Of a DNA stretch of 64,000 bases, positions 28,373-38,795 are shown piece after piece (position 1 is the first letter of the stretch; each line of letters starts with the position of its first letter). The position numbers and the translations under genes are program-made. The notes beneath the pieces are model-generated. The model was not told where the DNA came from and ran no database searches. It worked only from the letters and a program-made list of their open reading frames with translations. This DNA is from Pseudomonas parafulva (GTDB taxonomy: Bacteria; Pseudomonadota; Gammaproteobacteria; Pseudomonadales; Pseudomonadaceae). The stretch lies in NCBI RefSeq assembly GCF_000800255.1, contig NZ_CP009747.1, positions 4,154,001 to 4,218,000 of the forward strand. Reading direction: 5' to 3'.

Positions 28373-29770
28373 ATGCACGTCGCGCCCACCACCGAACTCA
28401 AGGCCTTGCTGCGCCTGGCAGGCCCTCTGGTCGCCTCGCAACTGGCGCACATGCTGATGGTGCTCACCGACACCCTGATGATGGCCCGCATCAGCCCGCA
28501 GGCCCTGGCCGGCGGCGGGCTGGGTGCGGCCAGTTATTCGTTCGTGTCGATCTTCTGCCTGGGCGTGATCGCCGCCGTCGGCACCCTGGTAGCCTTCCGC
28601 AAGGGCGCAGGCGACATCGCCGGTGCCACGCGCCTGGCGCAGAACGGGCTGTGGCTGGCCTGGGGCCTGGCCTTGGCTGCCGGCCTGGCGCTGTGGAACC
28701 TCAAGCCGCTGTTGCTGCTGTTCGGCCAGCGCCCGGACAACGTCGAGATGGCCATGCAGTTCCTCACGCTGCTACCCCTGGCGCTGCCCGGCTACCTCAC
28801 CTTCATGGCCCTGCGCGGCTTCACCAGCGCCTTGGGCCATTCCACCCCGGTGATGGTCATCAGCCTGGTGGGCACGGTGCTCAACTACCTGATCAACCAT
28901 GCACTGATCGAGGGGCTGTACGGCTTGCCGAAACTCGGCCTGATGGGCATCGGCCTGGTCACCGCCGTGGTGTCGCTGGGCATGGCGGTCGCCCTGGCGC
29001 TGTATATCCGCTGGCACCGCGCCTACGACGCCTATCCCCTGCGCCAGGGCCTGTCGCGGCCGTCGCTGGAGGCGCTGCGCGAACTGTGGCGACTGGGCCT
29101 GCCGATCGGCGGCACGTACATCGTCGAAGTGGGCCTGTTCGCCTTCGCCGCCCTGTGCATGGGCGTGCTGGGCAACACGGAGCTGGCCGCGCACCAGATT
29201 GCCCTGCCGATCATTTCGGCAGCGTTCATGGTGCCGACCGGCTTGTCGTATGCGGTGACCATGCGGGTCGGGCTGTACTACGGCGCCGGCAACCTGCTGG
29301 CGGCCCGCAGCGCCGGGCGGGTGGGCATCGGCATGGGCGCGGTGATCATGTTCGCCTTCGCCGTGCTGTTCTGGTTGTTCCCGGACACCCTGGTCGGCTG
29401 GCTGGTGGACCGCCATGATCCGGCCTTCGCCGACATTTTCGCGCTGGCCGTGCAACTGGTGATGGTGGCGGCGTGGTTCGAACTGTTCGACGGCACCCAG
29501 ACCATCGCCATGGGCTCGATCCGTGGCTTGAAGGATGCCAAGACTACCTTCGTCATCGGCTTGCTGTGCTACTGGCTGGTCGGTGCCCCCGCCGCCTGGC
29601 TGTTCGCGTTCACCCTCGGTGGCGGCGCCGTGGGCATCTGGTGGGGACTGGCGCTGGGTCTTGCGTGCGCCGCGGTGGCACTGACCCTGGCGTTCGAGTG
29701 GCGGATGCGGCGGTTGCTGGACAGGGCCGGTGGTGGCCAGCCGCAAGCCTCGCGGATCTCGCGGCGCTGA
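28373..29770 (+). CDS. MATE family multidrug efflux pump
   Basis: A 465-residue NorM-like sodium- or proton-coupled exporter with 12 hydrophobic segments in two homologous halves. Signature stretches are LAGPLVASQLAHMLMVLTDTLMMAR near the start, LRGFTSALGHSTPVMVI, and GNTELAAHQIAL in the second half. ATG 28373 begins just ahead of the first helix. Likely substrates are cationic drugs and dyes, as for PmpM/NorM proteins. It is divergent from the LysR gene. Confidence 0.92.
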   Translation: MHVAPTTELKALLRLAGPLVASQLAHMLMVLTDTLMMARISPQALAGGGLGAASYSFVSIFCLGVIAAVGTLVAFRKGAGDIAGATRLAQNGLWLAWGLALAAGLALWNLKPLLLLFGQRPDNVEMAMQFLTLLPLALPGYLTFMALRGFTSALGHSTPVMVISLVGTVLNYLINHALIEGLYGLPKLGLMGIGLVTAVVSLGMAVALALYIRWHRAYDAYPLRQGLSRPSLEALRELWRLGLPIGGTYIVEVGLFAFAALCMGVLGNTELAAHQIALPIISAAFMVPTGLSYAVTMRVGLYYGAGNLLAARSAGRVGIGMGAVIMFAFAVLFWLFPDTLVGWLVDRHDPAFADIFALAVQLVMVAAWFELFDGTQTIAMGSIRGLKDAKTTFVIGLLCYWLVGAPAAWLFAFTLGGGAVGIWWGLALGLACAAVALTLAFEWRMRRLLDRAGGGQPQASRISRR

Positions 29771-29800
29771 TCCATGGGCGCGGGTTCACGCGCGCCCCGT

Positions 29801-31474
29801 TCACGGCGGCGCCTGACCCGCACGCTCCCCGCCGCACGCCTCCAGCAGGTACTCCATCAGTTCGTCCACCGGTAGAGGCCGACTCACCAGGAAGCCCTGC
29901 ACCTGGTCGCAACCAAACTCGCGCAGCAAGGCCATCTGCTCCTCGCTTTCCACGCCTTCGGCTACCACCTCCAGGTTGAGGTTGTGCGCCAGGTTGATCA
30001 TCGCGTGCACGAGTTTGCGGTTCTCTTCGCGCTGCTCCATGCCGGCGACGAAGCTGCGGTCGATCTTGAGCAGCGCGATGGGCAGGCTGTTCAGGTGCAC
30101 GAACGACGAGAAGCCCGTGCCGAAATCGTCCAGCGAGAAGCGCACGCCCAGCCGCCCGAGGGCATCCATGGTCTGGCGCACCACCTCGTTGCGGCGCATC
30201 ACCGCCGTTTCGGTCAGTTCGAACTCCAGCCAGCGCGCATCGACGCCATGCTCGACGATCAGTCGACTCAGGGTGGCCAGCAGTTGGCTGTCCTGGAACT
30301 GGCGGAAGCTCAGGTTCACCGCCATGTGCAAGGGATCGAGACCGCGCAGTTGCAAGGTCTGCATGTCGCGCAGGGCGCGGCAGATCACCCAGTAGCCCAG
30401 CGGCACGATCAGCCCGCTCTGCTCGGCCAGCGGTACGAACTCGCTCGGTGCCAACAGGCCACGCTGCGGATGGCGCCAGCGCACCAGCGCTTCCAGGCCG
30501 ACGATACGTCCCGCGCCCAGGTCCAGGCGCGGCTGGTAGTGCAGCTCCAGCTCATCGCGGCGCAGCGCCCGCCGCAGCTCGCTTTCCAGGTCGGCCAGGC
30601 TGCGGGCATGACGATTGATCCGCTCGTTGAACACATGGTACGTGCAGCCCTGGACGCCCTTGGCCTGGCGCATGGCAATGTGCGCATGCCACATCAGCGG
30701 GTCGGCGCCCGCCTGGGCGCGGGCGTGGGCCAGGCCCAGGCTGCATCCCAGCAACAGGCTTTCACCATCGACCCAGTAGGGCTCGGCCAGGGCTTCGACG
30801 ATGGCCTCGGCGATGCGCTCGGCGCGGCCGGTGTCGTGGCGGGTGTCGATCAGCAGGGCGAACTCGTCGCTACCCAGGCGCGCCAACTGATCGTCGCCCC
30901 CCAGCAACTGCTTGAGCCGGTGCACCACCTGCAATATCACCCGGTCGCCGCCCTGATGGCCGAGCGCGTCGTTGACGTGGCGGAAGGTGTCCAGGTCCAG
31001 GTGACCGAGGGCCAGGCCGCGACCGCCATGCTGGGTCAAGCGTGCGGCCAGCAGCGCCTGGAAGCCCTGGCGGTTGGCGATGCCGGTGAGCGGATCCTGC
31101 TCGGCCAAGCGCTGCAACGAGGCCACCAGCGCGCCGCGCTCGCGTACATGGCGCAGTGAGCGACGCAGCGTATCGCTGCTCAACTGGTCACGCACCAGCC
31201 AATCGCTGACGCCTTCCGGCGCCTTATCCGGCTCGGCGTCGAGCAGCAGGATGACCGGCAACGCGCAGCGGCCCACCGCTGGCTGCAACTCGGGCGTGGC
31301 CAGCACCACCGCCTGGCGATCATGGGCGAAGAGGCTGTCCACCGCCTCCCAGCTCGGCGCGGTCAGCAACACGGCGCTGTCGGCCAACGGTCGCGCACAG
31401 TCGCGCAACAGGGCGGCCCAAAGCGGCTCCTCGGCCAACAGCAGCAGACGCAAGGGTTCGGTGGGCGTGGACAA
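29801..31474 (-). CDS. Cyclic-di-GMP phosphodiesterase with degenerate receiver and GGDEF domains
   Basis: A 557-residue signalling protein. Residues 1-115 resemble a response-regulator receiver but show no clear phospho-acceptor Asp pattern. A GGDEF-type domain (about 120-285) has G-S-D-E-F at 201-205 and probably low or no cyclase activity. The EAL domain (about 295-545) is complete: E328-A-L, NLSFRQFQ, ELTET, DDFGTGFSS (449-457), K470, VVAEGVES and QGF. It should therefore hydrolyse c-di-GMP. Translation starts at a TTG (31474) five bases after AAGGAG. A Fur-box-like element lies upstream. Confidence 0.9.
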   Translation of the reverse strand: MSTPTEPLRLLLLAEEPLWAALLRDCARPLADSAVLLTAPSWEAVDSLFAHDRQAVVLATPELQPAVGRCALPVILLLDAEPDKAPEGVSDWLVRDQLSSDTLRRSLRHVRERGALVASLQRLAEQDPLTGIANRQGFQALLAARLTQHGGRGLALGHLDLDTFRHVNDALGHQGGDRVILQVVHRLKQLLGGDDQLARLGSDEFALLIDTRHDTGRAERIAEAIVEALAEPYWVDGESLLLGCSLGLAHARAQAGADPLMWHAHIAMRQAKGVQGCTYHVFNERINRHARSLADLESELRRALRRDELELHYQPRLDLGAGRIVGLEALVRWRHPQRGLLAPSEFVPLAEQSGLIVPLGYWVICRALRDMQTLQLRGLDPLHMAVNLSFRQFQDSQLLATLSRLIVEHGVDARWLEFELTETAVMRRNEVVRQTMDALGRLGVRFSLDDFGTGFSSFVHLNSLPIALLKIDRSFVAGMEQREENRKLVHAMINLAHNLNLEVVAEGVESEEQMALLREFGCDQVQGFLVSRPLPVDELMEYLLEACGGERAGQAPP

Positions 31475-31528
31475 GCGGGCTCCTTAGGCCGTGGACCGAT
31501 GATGTCGAGTAGCCATATGCTAACCGAC

Positions 31529-31551
31529 AATTAGCAATGATTCTCACTTTT
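31529..31551. promoter_or_regulatory. Possible Fur box
   Basis: Read on the minus strand, GTGAGAATCATT and flanks match the 19-base Fur consensus at 12 positions, counted by eye. It lies in the divergent gap between the EAL gene and rep, about 55 bases upstream of the EAL gene start. Confidence 0.3.
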
Positions 31552-31727
31552 AAACGTGGCGGTCCCTGCCCGGCATTACGACGGATTTCGGGGTGCATCC
31601 TGCGCCAAACGCGCCGCCTGGGCAATTGTGTCGAAACCCGACAGTGCCCGGTCGGACGGTCGCGCCACAACCCCCCCATGCCTGCTAGAATGCGCGGCTA
31701 TTTTTCTGGTCACCCCCGGTTTCTAGC

Positions 31728-33737
31728 ATGTCCCGACTCAATCCCCGGCAACAGGAAGCCCGAGACTACGTCGGCGGCCCTCTCTTGGTGCTCGCCGGTG
31801 CAGGCTCCGGCAAGACCAGCGTGATCACGCGCAAGATCGCCCACCTCATCCAGAACTGCGGCATCCGTGCCCAGTACATCGTCGCCATGACCTTCACCAA
31901 CAAGGCCGCGCGCGAGATGAAGGAGCGGGTCGCCACCCTGCTGCGCCCGGGCGAGGGCCGGGGCCTGACGGTGTGCACCTTCCACAACCTGGGCCTGAAC
32001 ATCATCCGCCGGGAACACCAGCGCCTGGGCTACAAGCCAGGTTTCTCGATCTTCGACGAGTCCGACATCAAGGCGCTGCTGTCGGACATCATGCAGAAGG
32101 AATATTCCGGCGACGACGGCCTGGACGAGATCAAGAACATGATCGGGTCGTGGAAGAACGACCTGATCCTGCCCGCCGAAGCCCTGGAAAAGGCGCGCAA
32201 CCCGCGCGAGCAGACCGCTGCCATCGTCTACACCCACTACCAGCGCACGCTCAAGGCGTACAACGCGGTGGACTTCGACGACCTGATCCTGCTGCCGGTC
32301 AAGTTGTTCCAGGAGCACCCGGACGTGCTCGATCGCTGGCAGAACCGAGTGCGCTACCTGCTGGTCGACGAATACCAGGACACCAACGCCAGCCAGTACC
32401 TGCTGGTGAAAATGCTCATCGGCCTGCGCAACCAGTTCACCGTGGTCGGCGACGATGACCAGTCGATCTACGCCTGGCGCGGCGCGCGCCCGGAAAACCT
32501 GATGCTGCTCAAGGAGGACTACCCGTCCCTGAAGGTGGTGATGCTCGAGCAGAACTACCGCTCCACCAGCCGCATCCTGCGCTGCGCCAACGTGCTGATC
32601 GCCAACAACCCCCACGACTTCGAGAAGCAGTTGTGGAGCGAGATGGGCGTGGGCGACGAAATCCGCGTAATTCGCTGCAAGAACGAGGAAGCCGAGGCCG
32701 AACGCGTGGCCATGGAAATCCTGACCCTGCACCTGCGCACCGACCGTCCCTACAGCGATTTCGCCATCCTCTACCGCGGCAACTACCAGGCCAAGCTGAT
32801 CGAGCTGAAGCTGCAGCACCACCAGGTGCCCTATCGCCTCTCCGGCGGCAACAGCTTCTTCGCACGCCAGGAGGTCAAGGACCTCATGGCCTACCTGCGC
32901 CTGCTGGTCAATCCGGACGACGACAACGCCTACCTGCGGGTGATCAACGTGCCACGCCGCGAGATCGGCTCGACCACCCTGGAGAAGCTCGGCAACTACG
33001 CCACCGAGCGCGGTGTGTCGATGTACGCCGCCAGCGAGGAGATGGGCCTGGGCGAGCACCTGGACGCGCGCTACACCGAGCGCCTGCAGCGCTTCAAGCA
33101 CTGGCTCGACGGCGTGCGCCACAAGGTCGCTCTGGACGACCCGATCGCCGCGCTGCACGAGATGGTCAAGGACATCGACTACGAGAACTGGATTCGCCAG
33201 AACACCGCCAGCGACAAGGCCGCGGATTTTCGCATCGGCAACGTCTGGTTCCTCATCGACGCCCTGAAGAACACCCTGGAGAAAGACGAAGAGGGTGACA
33301 TGACCATCGAGGACGCCATCGGCAAGCTGGTGCTGCGCGACATGCTCGAACGCCAGCAGGAAGAGGAAGAAAACGCCGAGGGCGTGCAGATGATGACCCT
33401 GCATGCCTCCAAGGGCCTGGAATTCCCCTACGTGTTCATCATGGGCATGGAAGAAGAAATCCTGCCGCACCGCTCCAGCATCGAAGCCGACACCATCGAG
33501 GAAGAACGCCGTCTGGCCTACGTGGGCATCACCCGCGCGCGCCAGACCCTGGCGTTCACCTTCGCCGCCAAGCGCAAGCAGTACGGCGAGATCATCGATT
33601 GCACCCCCAGCCGCTTCCTCGACGAGTTGCCACCGGACGACCTGGCCTGGGAAGGCCTGGACGACGCCCCGGTGGAGGTCAAGGCCGCGCGAGGCAACAA
33701 CGCACTGGCCGACATTCGGGCCATGCTCAAACGCTGA
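31728..33737 (+). CDS. rep: ATP-dependent DNA helicase Rep
   Basis: A 669-residue superfamily 1A helicase that moves 3'-5' and clears proteins ahead of replication forks. Visible motifs are LAGAGSGKTSV (motif I, about 22-32), DEYQDTN (II), DDDQSIYAWRGA (III), QNYRS (IV), MTLHASKGLEFP and ITRARQTL (V-VI). Length and the N-terminal LNPRQQEAR Q-motif distinguish Rep from UvrD. The ATG follows a TTTCTAGC stretch with a poor ribosome site. Confidence 0.95.
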   Translation: MSRLNPRQQEARDYVGGPLLVLAGAGSGKTSVITRKIAHLIQNCGIRAQYIVAMTFTNKAAREMKERVATLLRPGEGRGLTVCTFHNLGLNIIRREHQRLGYKPGFSIFDESDIKALLSDIMQKEYSGDDGLDEIKNMIGSWKNDLILPAEALEKARNPREQTAAIVYTHYQRTLKAYNAVDFDDLILLPVKLFQEHPDVLDRWQNRVRYLLVDEYQDTNASQYLLVKMLIGLRNQFTVVGDDDQSIYAWRGARPENLMLLKEDYPSLKVVMLEQNYRSTSRILRCANVLIANNPHDFEKQLWSEMGVGDEIRVIRCKNEEAEAERVAMEILTLHLRTDRPYSDFAILYRGNYQAKLIELKLQHHQVPYRLSGGNSFFARQEVKDLMAYLRLLVNPDDDNAYLRVINVPRREIGSTTLEKLGNYATERGVSMYAASEEMGLGEHLDARYTERLQRFKHWLDGVRHKVALDDPIAALHEMVKDIDYENWIRQNTASDKAADFRIGNVWFLIDALKNTLEKDEEGDMTIEDAIGKLVLRDMLERQQEEEENAEGVQMMTLHASKGLEFPYVFIMGMEEEILPHRSSIEADTIEEERRLAYVGITRARQTLAFTFAAKRKQYGEIIDCTPSRFLDELPPDDLAWEGLDDAPVEVKAARGNNALADIRAMLKR

Positions 33738-34382
<645 letters not shown>

Positions 34383-34388
34383 CCCCCG

Positions 34389-36257
34389 CTACAGGCGGCG
34401 GGTCGCGTGCAGGCCCGCCAGCAGCAAGCGCTGGTACAGCTCCTCCTTCAGGCCTCCGGGCTGCGCCAGGTTCATTCGCGCCAGGTGCGCCGGATACGCC
34501 TCGGGCTCGGGCGCATCCAGCGCTGCCTTGCCCAGCGCCAGCGCTTCGCTCAGCTTGAACTTGCTCTTGAGCCAGTTCAGCGCACGCAGCACGTCCTGTT
34601 CTTGAGCCGTGAAGTCGCTGCCCAGTGGATACTCGGCGAACATCGACGCATGCCGCGCCCTGATCGCCTCCAGGCGTTCGGGCGTGTTGTCGGTGAAGCG
34701 GGCGTCCAAGGCGAAATCCTGCGCCAGCTTGCCGGCCTTCTTGGCCTGGGCCATCAGCGTTTGCTGGAAACGTGAGTCGCTGATCGCCAACAGCCGTGCG
34801 ATCACCTCGCTGTCGGTCTGCCCGCGCAGGTCGGCGATGCCGTATTCGGTGATGACGATGTCGCGCAGATGGCGCGGGATGGTGCAATGCCCGTACTGCC
34901 AGTACAGGTTCGAGCTCACTTCGCCACCGGCTTCACGCCAACTGCGCAGCAGCAGGATCGAGCGCGCGCCTTGCAATGCGTGGCCCTGGGCGACGAAGTT
35001 GTATTGCCCACCGACGCCGCTGAGCACCCTGCCGTCTTCCAACTGGTCGGCCACCCCAGCACCCAGCAAGGTCATGCCGAACACCGTGTTGACGAACCGC
35101 GCGTCGCGCCGCTGTCGGCGCTTGAGCGCTTCGTCGCCGTACAACTCGTTGATGAAGCTGATGGCCGTCATGGAAAAACGCGCACGCTGCTCCAGCGACA
35201 TGTGCCGCAGGCGCTGATAGAAATCGGCCGGGCCGAGGAAGAAGCCGCCGTGCACCAGCACGCCGTGCTCGTCTGCCGGACGTCGTACCACGCCCGCCTC
35301 GGCCAGCGTCAGCAGGCCGTTGACGAACATCTCGCTGCAGCCATACAGGCCCTGGGCGAAGTCGTCCTGCCCGCCTTCACGGTCGATCAGGCTCCGCCAG
35401 GGGCTGAGGTCGAAGTCGTCCAGCAGCGCCCGGTAGGCGGCGTTGTCGGCCTGGCGCGCCAGAAGAGCCGCCGCCACCGCATCGCCCATGGCACCAATGC
35501 CGATCTGCAACGTACCGCCATCGCGCACCAGCGTGCTGGCGTACACGCCAATGCAGTGGTCCTGGACGGTGACCGGCATGTTCGGCGTGCTGAACAGGCG
35601 CCGCTGCTCGACTTCGTCGATCAGCAGGTCGAAGGCCTGGATGTGCAACTCGGCATCGCCCGGCATGTAGGGCAGTTCGGCATGCACCTGGCCGAGCATG
35701 AGCACGGTCTCGCCAGCGGCGCGGCGTGCGGCGACCATCGGCAGCAGGTCCAGGGTGATGTCGGGGTTGCAGGCCAGGCTGAGGTGCTCCGGGCGCTCCG
35801 GCGTGGCGGCGACCAATTGGGCGATCAGGTTCAGGCCCTTGGCATTGATGTCGCGGGCGGCGTGGCTGTAGTTGCTGCTGACGTAGTCCTGCTGGGCAGA
35901 CGCGCTGTGCAGCAGGGAGCCGGGCTGCATGAAGAACTGCTCGACGCGGATGTTGGCCGGCAGTGTGTCGTCGCGCAGGTCCTTGAGGTAGTCGAGCTCT
36001 TCGTAATCGGCGAACACCCGTTCGAGGAAGGGTTCGAGAAAGCGCTGCTGCAGGCCCTCGCCAAGCGGCGGACGGCCCAGGCTGAGGGCGGTATAGATCG
36101 TCAGGCGGCGCTCGGGCAGCGCGCGGATGCGGGCGTAGAGCGCATTGACGAAGGCATTGGGCTTACCCAGCCCCAGCGGCAAGCCCATGTGGATATGGGC
36201 CGGGAGACGGGCCAGGGCCTGGTCGACGGCGTGGTCGATCGAGCAACGGTGGGGCAT
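34389..36257 (-). CDS. Acetyl-CoA hydrolase/transferase family protein
   Basis: A 622-residue protein of the AcetylCoA_hydro/CoA-transferase superfamily. Features include MGLPLGLGKPNAFVNALYAR near the start, GIGAMGDAVAAALL and a C-terminal half with VGGQYNFVAQGHAL and TEYGIADLRGQ, which are typical of the glutamyl-thioester CoA transferases. ATG 36257 follows an AGGAGC site; the longer frame to 36299 lacks one. It may transfer or hydrolyse CoA from a short-chain acyl-CoA; the substrate is not evident. Confidence 0.88.
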   Translation of the reverse strand: MPHRCSIDHAVDQALARLPAHIHMGLPLGLGKPNAFVNALYARIRALPERRLTIYTALSLGRPPLGEGLQQRFLEPFLERVFADYEELDYLKDLRDDTLPANIRVEQFFMQPGSLLHSASAQQDYVSSNYSHAARDINAKGLNLIAQLVAATPERPEHLSLACNPDITLDLLPMVAARRAAGETVLMLGQVHAELPYMPGDAELHIQAFDLLIDEVEQRRLFSTPNMPVTVQDHCIGVYASTLVRDGGTLQIGIGAMGDAVAAALLARQADNAAYRALLDDFDLSPWRSLIDREGGQDDFAQGLYGCSEMFVNGLLTLAEAGVVRRPADEHGVLVHGGFFLGPADFYQRLRHMSLEQRARFSMTAISFINELYGDEALKRRQRRDARFVNTVFGMTLLGAGVADQLEDGRVLSGVGGQYNFVAQGHALQGARSILLLRSWREAGGEVSSNLYWQYGHCTIPRHLRDIVITEYGIADLRGQTDSEVIARLLAISDSRFQQTLMAQAKKAGKLAQDFALDARFTDNTPERLEAIRARHASMFAEYPLGSDFTAQEQDVLRALNWLKSKFKLSEALALGKAALDAPEPEAYPAHLARMNLAQPGGLKEELYQRLLLAGLHATRRL

Positions 36258-36412
36258 TGGAAGCTCCTGCGGCGTGTGAGGCGTACAGGATGTGACCATT
36301 GCCGGGAGCGTGTGGCTCCCGACCTGTCGTGCAAATGCTACGACGACCCGCGTTCGTTGCGACCGGTTCGCGGCACGAGGCCGCGTCTACACCACCGTCT
36401 TCTGGCGTGGGA

Positions 36413-36835
36413 TCAGAGCCCGGACATCTTCTTGATAGCGCCCTTGAGCTCGTCGTCCGAGCAGTCGCCGCAGGTGCCCTTGGGCGGCATGGCGTTCAGG
36501 CCGGTGATGGCCTTGGCCAGAATGCCGTCCAGACCACCCTGGTGATCGGCGCGCTCTTTCCAGGCCGCCGTGTCGCCGATCTTCGGCGCGTTCAGCAGGC
36601 CAGTGGCATGGCAGGCGTTGCAGTGCTTGGCGACGATGTCGTCGGCGCTTCTGGCGCCAGCGCCGGCGGCCGCAGCGGTGACGGCCATGCCTTGGCATTC
36701 CTGGCCCTGAATGCACACCTTGCCGACCGGCTCCAGGCGCTTGGCGATGTCGTCGTTGGTCGCTGCGGTCGCACTCAGCGCCCACACAGCGAACAGGGCT
36801 GCTGGTACGGCCAGCATCTTCTTGATTGGGTTCAC
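36413..36835 (-). CDS. Cytochrome c5 family protein
   Basis: A 140-residue periplasmic electron carrier. A signal peptide (about 1-24) precedes a variable region with an extra Cys pair (Cys41, Cys47). The haem site is C-N-A-C-H (72-76) with Met117 in NAMPPKG as the sixth ligand. The C-terminal CGDC disulfide (122, 125) is diagnostic of c5. I choose the GTG at 36835, which has a GAGGGT site about six bases upstream; a start at 36874 would precede the signal peptide unnaturally. Confidence 0.9.
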   Translation of the reverse strand: MNPIKKMLAVPAALFAVWALSATAATNDDIAKRLEPVGKVCIQGQECQGMAVTAAAAGAGARSADDIVAKHCNACHATGLLNAPKIGDTAAWKERADHQGGLDGILAKAITGLNAMPPKGTCGDCSDDELKGAIKKMSGL

Positions 36836-36970
36836 GCGTACACCCTCATGGTGGCTGATCAGGCTCGCGGCCACGGTTGGCGAGCGCGGCCGAGTATAGC
36901 GACAAGCCCTGAGGGCGTGAACGACCCTACTGCGTAAAGGGGTATTGGCGACGCAATAGCCTGAGCTGGA

Positions 36971-37519
36971 TCAAAAATTCGAGGGGGTGGCGGCGCTGAT
37001 GAGCCGGGCGGGCTCATCGAACGGATTGCGGAAACGGTGCGGGCGGGTGCTTTCGAAGTAGTAGCTGTCGCCGGCTTCGAGCAGGAAGGTTTCGGTGCCC
37101 ACCACCAGCTCCAGGCGACCTTCGAGCAGGATGCCGGTCTCCTCGCCGTCGTGGGTGAGCATTTCTTCACCCGTGTCGGCGCCGGGCGGGTACACCTCGT
37201 TGAGAAAGGCGATGGCGCGGTTGGGGTGCGACTTGCCGACCAGCTTCATGGTCACCGCGCCGTCGGAAATGTCGATCAGCTCGTGGGCCTTGTAGACGAT
37301 CTGCGTCGGACTTTCCGGCGCCAGTTCGACGGAGAAGAACTCCACCATCGACATGGGAATGCCGCTGAGCACCTTGCGCAGCGAGCTGATCGAGGGGCTC
37401 ACGCTGTTTTTCTCGATCATCGAGATGGTGCTGTTGGTCACCCCCGCCCGTTTGGCGAGTTCGCGCTGGGACAGGCCCTTGAGCTTGCGGATGGCTTGCA
37501 GTCGTTCGCCAACGTCCAA
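36971..37519 (-). CDS. XRE family regulator with cupin domain (PuuR-like)
   Basis: A 182-residue repressor-type protein. An HTH_3 domain (about 5-62; LSQRELAKRAGVTNSTISMIEK) is joined to a C-terminal cupin sensor (about 105-178; GEETGILLEGRLELVVG, then SYYFESTRPHRFRNP). The architecture is that of PuuR, the putrescine-degradation repressor. PuuB-like and PuuC-like genes lie 4-11 kb to the right, so control of polyamine or amine use is plausible. It follows dadX on the same strand after 106 bases containing an inverted repeat. Confidence 0.9.
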   Translation of the reverse strand: MDVGERLQAIRKLKGLSQRELAKRAGVTNSTISMIEKNSVSPSISSLRKVLSGIPMSMVEFFSVELAPESPTQIVYKAHELIDISDGAVTMKLVGKSHPNRAIAFLNEVYPPGADTGEEMLTHDGEETGILLEGRLELVVGTETFLLEAGDSYYFESTRPHRFRNPFDEPARLISAATPSNF

Positions 37520-37558
37520 AGCGTGGGTCTCCAGAAACGGTCGTGGTGAGGCAAAGTG

Positions 37559-37585
37559 TGAACGATATCATGGCAATGCCGTTCA
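37559..37585. promoter_or_regulatory. Inverted repeat upstream of the PuuR-like gene
   Basis: TGAACG and CGTTCA face each other across 15 bases, 40 bases ahead of the XRE-cupin start. It is a candidate autoregulatory operator; the pairing is short, so chance is possible. Confidence 0.35.
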
Positions 37586-37625
37586 GTATTTACAACACGA
37601 CCGCCTCTCACCGCCGCGAACGACC

Positions 37626-38699
37626 TTACTGGCCCTCGTACTCCAGCGGCACCCGGCGCAGGTTGCAGAAAATCTGATAGGGGATGGTGCCCGCCTGCTG
37701 CGCTACATCGCTGGCCAATACCTGCTTGCCCCACAACTCCACCGGGCTGCCGACGGTCGCCTCGGGCACCTCGGTGAGGTCGACGCAGAGCATGTCCATC
37801 GACACCCGGCCGATCAGTTGCGTGCGCTTGCCCGCGACCACCACCGGCGTGCCGCTGGGGGCATGTCGCGGATAGCCATCGGCATAGCCCATGGCGACCA
37901 CGCCGACGCGGGTCGGGCGCGTGCTGGTGAACCGCGCGCCATAGCCCACCGGCTCACCGATGGGCAGCTCACGCACACTGATGATGCGCGATTGCAGGGT
38001 CATCACCGGCTGCAGGCGCGCCGCCTGGGCCTGCTCGACCTCGAAGGGCGAGGCGCCGTACAGCATGATGCCCGGTCGTACCCAGTCGCTCGGCGTGTTC
38101 GGCCACGCCAGCACGCCCGGGGAATTGCGCAGGCTGCACTCGGCGGTGAGGCCCTGGCGCGCGGCCTCGAAGGCGGCAACCTGCTGTTCGGTGGTCGCCG
38201 CGTCCAGTTCGTCGGCCCGGGAGAAATGGCTCATCAGCACGATGCGCGCGACCTTGCCGCTGGCCAGCAGACGCTGATAGGCCTCGTGGTAGTCCTTCGG
38301 GTGCAGGCCGACACGGTGCATGCCGCTGTCGAGCTTGAGCCAGATGTTCAATGGCTTGTGCACCGGATGCTGTTCGATGGCCTCGAGCTGCCATAGCGAA
38401 TGGACCACGCACCACAGGTCATGCTCGGCGATCAGCGACAGCTCGCTGGCCTCGAAAAACCCTTCGAGCAGCAGCACCGGCGCCTTGATGCCCGCGGCGC
38501 GCAGCTCCAGCGCCTCCTCGATGCAGGCCACGGCAAAGCCGTCGGCATCGGCCTCAAGGGCCAGCGCACAGCGCACAGCACCATGGCCGTAAGCATCGGC
38601 CTTGACCACGGCCAGGGCCTTGGCACCGGCCAGTTCACGGGCCAGACGGTAGTTGTGACGCAGCGCTTGGAGGTCGATCAGGGCACGGGCGGGGCGCAT
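37626..38699 (-). CDS. dadX: Alanine racemase, catabolic type
   Basis: A 357-residue PLP enzyme interconverting L- and D-alanine. PLP Lys33 lies in [11 protein letters not shown] and the second catalytic base Tyr253 in [10 protein letters not shown]. The metabolic logic is given by dadA 96 bases upstream on the same strand: L-alanine is racemised, then D-alanine is oxidised to pyruvate. It could also supply cell-wall D-alanine, since no other racemase is in view. Confidence 0.94.
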   Translation of the reverse strand: MRPARALIDLQALRHNYRLARELAGAKALAVVKADAYGHGAVRCALALEADADGFAVACIEEALELRAAGIKAPVLLLEGFFEASELSLIAEHDLWCVVHSLWQLEAIEQHPVHKPLNIWLKLDSGMHRVGLHPKDYHEAYQRLLASGKVARIVLMSHFSRADELDAATTEQQVAAFEAARQGLTAECSLRNSPGVLAWPNTPSDWVRPGIMLYGASPFEVEQAQAARLQPVMTLQSRIISVRELPIGEPVGYGARFTSTRPTRVGVVAMGYADGYPRHAPSGTPVVVAGKRTQLIGRVSMDMLCVDLTEVPEATVGSPVELWGKQVLASDVAQQAGTIPYQIFCNLRRVPLEYEGQ

Positions 38700-38795
38700 G
38701 GGGCAGCCTTCTGGTGGATCTGGTTATGGGCAGATGGGACATTCATCACGGTTGAGCCCGCGCCTACCGGGGGCGGGCTCAACCGGTCATCGTCG

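Noticed and set aside
31710..33470. 586-codon open frame opposite rep
   Set aside because: Antisense shadow; all SF1 helicase motifs are on the plus strand.
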